This document shows positions 61,614 to 64,000 of a stretch of 64,000 bases of DNA, piece by piece. The stretch is from NCBI GenBank assembly GCA_025617745.1, contig CM046863.1:6446015-6510014 (forward strand), written 5' to 3'. How positions within the stretch are numbered: position 1 is the first letter of the stretch; each line of letters starts with the position of its first letter. The notes under the pieces are model-generated. The model saw only the letters and a list, made by a program, of their open reading frames with translations, was not told where the DNA came from and did no database searches. Origin of the DNA: Heliocidaris erythrogramma. Taxonomy: Eukaryota > Echinodermata > Echinoidea > Camarodonta > Echinometridae. The position numbers and the translations under genes were made by a program.

Positions 61614-61696
61614 GCAATTCTCAGATGCTGCCAGCAACCAAGGCCACCTGAGAGAGCTTCGAGATGCATCCAAACAAAAGAAAGAAGAACCATTCA
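61614..61696 (+). CDS. CNGK: Exon: post-CNBD basic helix, repeat B
   Basis: 83 bp; one base completes Lys, 27 codons, one base left; acceptor GTTTACAG, donor A/GTAAGT. It encodes QFSDAASNQGHLRELRDASK, then QKKEEPF. A charged helix following the CNBD, comparable with A-K-K-L-Q-D-I-A in repeat A. It is followed by a 2-kb intron holding a Penelope-like element. Confidence 0.85.
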
Positions 61697-62199
61697 GTAA
61701 GTCTTAATCCTCTCAAAGTTCTTCTTGTATGTGGCCATGAAAAGTAAAACGAGAGTAATTTTGAAACATAAAAGTGGTGATGTTTTGCTTAAAAGCATTA
61801 TGAATAAAGAAGAAAATATAAATGATTTGAAGAAACTTATTTTCATTGTTCAGAAAAAGGTTTGCGGTACAACCATGTGAGTTGGAATAACTCCACGTTC
61901 CGGTCAGAATGCTCTGGCCGTCGTCAGGAGAATGAGAAGAGCGAATAAATCAGCAGAATTTATATATGAAGCAGCAATTCAATAAATAAAATGGATGCAA
62001 ACACATAACATAGAAAGAAATAGTAACAGTAACATCAAAGTACCTACATTGAAAGGATAAATAACATCAAGGTACCTGCATTGAAAGGATAAGTGACATC
62101 AAACGAATCCTGTGTTGAAAAGGAAACATTGAAAGCAAGTGAACAATAGGACTAAGAAATCAATTAACCGTCTGGATAAGCTGGAAACAACGGGGATTG

Positions 62200-62590
62200 G
62201 GAACGTAGGTGATCTGTGGAGAGAAACATGACATCCTGTTGGGGAAAGAAATTAAGGTTAAAACATACATATGGAAAGGTGAAATATTGACAACAGAATG
62301 AGTATACTGATAATAATTGTTATGAAAGAAATTAAGAGAAAATGATAATGAACAAATTGAGGAGAGAAACATGAAATCCTGTCGGAGATAATCTGAGGAG
62401 AGAAACAAGTCATCCTGTTGAGGAAAGACATTAAATTTAAAATTTAAAACATACCTGTGGAAAAAAGGGTGAAATAATGACATCAGAATGAGTATTCTAA
62501 TGATGAATATAATGAATGAAACAACAAAAACAAAGGTAATGAACACGTTGAGGAGAGAAACATGAAATCCTGTTGAGGGAAGCAATAGTG
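62200..62590. repeat. Degenerate tandem repeat inside the Penelope-like element
   Basis: GGAGAGAAACATGA[AC]ATCCTG recurs (62216, 62362, 62397 diverged and 62550). It is associated with AACATAC.TATGGAAA-like and CAGAATGAGTAT segments, giving two to three imperfect units. Confidence 0.6.
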
Positions 62591-62623
62591 GTTAAAATAC
62601 ATAAAAAATTATAGCACTAGTTA

Positions 62624-62953
62624 TTATTGGAAGAGTGAAAACCATATGTCGCTGATCTGTAAACCCTTATCCTGTGTAACTGTGTCATGTTTGTGAATCT
62701 CGATGGCTTCACGGACCCTCCTGGTATACCAGTTGGAAGCGGGGGCTACAAGTTTGGTGTCTTCCCAGTTAATCTGGTGATCACGAGTGACAGAATGATT
62801 GATAATGGCAGATCGGTCGTAGTGACCAAGTCTCCCATGGGCACGGTGTTCCTTGATGCGAGATTTGATGTCCCTCCCAGTCTCTCCGATGTAGACCTGA
62901 CCACAGGAACATGGTATGCGGTACACTCCTGGTTCAATGTTATGTGTTTGCAT
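62624..62953 (-). CDS. GIY-YIG endonuclease domain of a Penelope-like element
   Basis: 109 codons, minus strand. It reads GVYRIPCSCGQVYIGETGRD near the N-terminus, a GIY-YIG core with the C-x-C pair seen in Penelope endonucleases. Next come the Arg helix (IKSRIKEHR), the H-S-V-T-R-D-H-Q-I-N-W segment and the catalytic Glu context REAIEIHKH. The nuclease would nick target DNA for reverse transcription. The reverse transcriptase is absent, so the element cannot move on its own. The frame itself is intact, which suggests a fairly young insertion. Confidence 0.85.
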   Translation of the reverse strand: MQTHNIEPGVYRIPCSCGQVYIGETGRDIKSRIKEHRAHGRLGHYDRSAIINHSVTRDHQINWEDTKLVAPASNWYTRRVREAIEIHKHDTVTQDKGLQISDIWFSLFQ

Positions 62954-63200
62954 CCATTTTATTTATTGAATTGCTGCTTCATATATAAATTCTGCTGATT
63001 TATTCGCTCTTCTCATTCTCCTGACGACGGCCAGAGCATTCTGACCGGAACGTGGAGTTATTCCAACTCACATGGTTGTACCGCAAACCTTTTTCTGAAT
63101 TACAACTTCACCATGCAAACCTTCAAATCCTATATTATTTTCATTGTTCATTGATTCAAACAAAAATGTGTGGTATAATGAGAAAGGACATTAAATATTC

Positions 63201-63453
63201 TGGGGCCGTATTCTGAAAACGATGTTAAGTTTTATGTTAGTAAAACGATGATAATTGTCATAACAAATCAAAATCAGGACAAGTCATTGGTTAATGATTG
63301 CGCAAAGACGGCTGTGCCCGCGTAAAGTTAACAGAGATATCTGCGCAACCACCAATGATTAGTGTTTATTGCTCGCAATTTCAATTTGTTATGACAATTA
63401 ACATAGTTTTCCTTAACATAAAAGATAACATAGTTTTCAGAATACCGCCCCTG
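63201..63453. mobile_element. Inverted-repeat element with GGGGC[CG]GTATTCTGAAAAC ends
   Basis: About 250 bp. The left end is GGGGCCGTATTCTGAAAAC and the right end GTTTTCAGAATACCGCCCC. Further in, ATGTTAAGTTTTATGTTA and TTAACATAAAAGATAACAT also mirror each other. No coding capacity. Confidence 0.7.
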
Positions 63454-63672
63454 ACTTTTACACAATATTTTGTTATACAAGCCATGTTAAAAGGGGTGAA
63501 AGCATATGAAAAATAAGCATTATTCATGTTTTGGTAAAATTTTTGAAACAAGAAGAACCCCATGGCACAGCAAGAGTTGGTCCTTCATAACAGAAGTCCA
63601 GTCAACAGCACTAATCCATGATGACAGGGTTTGTAAATCTGATTATGACTATTTTTGTGTTGTTCTTGACAG

Positions 63673-63784
63673 CTGCTGGTACCATCTTGGAGCCAGAGGA
63701 TATAGAGGATTCTGAAGACATGTCCCTCTATCCTGCAGCCACCTCACTCAGACCAGTAGATATCTCCATCAAGGTCTTTGACAA
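63673..63784 (+). CDS. CNGK: Exon: linker after repeat B
   Basis: 112 bp; two bases complete Thr, 36 codons, two bases left; acceptor CTTGACAG, donor AA/GTAAGT. It encodes AGTILEPEDIEDSEDMSLYP, then AATSLRPVDISIKVFD. The acidic stretch resembles the linker after repeat A (EDVESE). The open phase at the donor shows the protein continues beyond the window, presumably into another repeat. Confidence 0.8.
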
Positions 63785-63806
63785 GTAAGTCTCTACAAAC
63801 ATATTC

Positions 63807-63956
63807 TGGGCCCCGTTTCCTAAAACTTATTATCAATAACAAGTTACAATAATCATTATAAGCTACTGAAATTCTTGAAGCTGATTGGCTGAGAGCGAAT
63901 TCGTCATAGAAATGGGGCAGTTGTTATTGATAATAAGTTTTATGAAACAGGCCCTG
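63807..63956. mobile_element. Inverted-repeat element with GGGCCCC ends, copy 2
   Basis: Same family as 32778-32925: CTGGGCCCCGTTTCCTAAAAC at left (first 20 bases compared), TTTTATGAAACAGGCCC at right, and the shared GATTGGCTGAGAGCGAATTC-type interior. It starts about 20 bp after a splice donor. Confidence 0.65.
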
Positions 63957-64000
63957 CTCTGGTAACCCTTAATCCAAATAGTTAAGTCTCGTCCACCGGA

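Larger units (their letters stand above)
61849..63099 (-). mobile_element. Truncated Penelope-like retroelement between 163-bp inverted repeats
   Basis: Arms 61849-62011 and 62937-63099 are inverted copies of each other, apparently near perfect (left arm begins TTCAGAAAAAGGTTTGCGGT). Between them, on the minus strand, lies a GIY-YIG endonuclease reading frame that starts inside the right arm, followed by degenerate repeats at 62200-62590. Penelope elements encode reverse transcriptase upstream of such an endonuclease. Here the arm stands where the reverse transcriptase should be, so the element is 5'-truncated. Inverted or direct terminal repeats (pLTRs) are typical of this class. Confidence 0.8.
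10851..63784 (+). other. CNGK: Gene locus (partial): concatenated K+-selective CNG channel, CNGK/TetraKCNG type
   Basis: Twenty coding exons and one probable microexon on the plus strand join in one continuous reading frame of about 930 codons (duplicate S5 exon counted once). Every junction has GT-AG ends and matching phase. The order is: S5, pore, S6, C-linker and CNBD of one repeat; a linker; S1 to CNBD of a second repeat; then a linker that leaves the window. Ordinary CNG subunits have one such unit and a GET-like filter. Two units in a row with GYGD filters fit the sea urchin sperm CNGK channel, in which four repeats form a single-chain K+ channel of the flagellar membrane that hyperpolarises the cell when cGMP rises. 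Function is inferred from the family. Both gene ends lie outside the window or are unseen. Confidence 0.85.

Overview
The window reads as AT-rich, intron-rich, repeat-laden DNA of a marine invertebrate, most likely an echinoderm such as a sea urchin. The main reason is the one clear host gene: a plus-strand gene for a concatenated, K+-selective cyclic-nucleotide-gated channel (CNGK / TetraKCNG type), best known from sea urchin sperm flagella. The species call is an inference from gene family and repeat style, not a database match.

Twenty phase-compatible coding exons, plus one probable 27-bp microexon, run from 10851 to 63784. They cover the second half of one channel repeat (S5, pore, S6, C-linker, cyclic-nucleotide-binding domain; here 'repeat A') and an acidic linker. 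Then come a complete second repeat ('repeat B': S1-S4, S5, pore, S6, C-linker, CNBD) and the start of a linker toward a further repeat. Both pores carry the K+ filter T-G-Y-G-D. Both CNBDs keep the Phe-Gly-Glu and Arg-Thr positions of the phosphate-binding cassette. The gene runs off the right edge. S1-S4 of repeat A should lie upstream, but I could not find them inside the window.

The left half is dominated by an assembly feature. Positions 1528-16182 and 16683-31334 are nearly identical direct copies of about 14.65 kb on either side of a 500-N gap (16183-16682). They differ by scattered single-base changes and homopolymer or microsatellite length. The copies meet the gap exactly as two overlapping, unmerged contigs would, so the S5 exon (10851 and 26002) is probably present only once in the genome. 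About 48.8 kb of the window is then unique.

The introns hold many mobile and simple repeats. There is a degraded CR1/L2-like LINE (35515-37110) and a truncated Penelope-like element with a GIY-YIG endonuclease between 163-bp inverted repeats (61849-63099). There are at least ten short inverted-repeat elements, including two copies of one GGGCCCC-ended family. A 16-bp/78-bp minisatellite starts at a splice donor, and a large foldback cluster, a tRNA-like SINE fragment and long (CTA)n, (GA)n and poly-G tracts are also present. Two exons have decayed partial copies next to them in their own introns. No complete second host gene, rRNA, functional tRNA or CRISPR was found.
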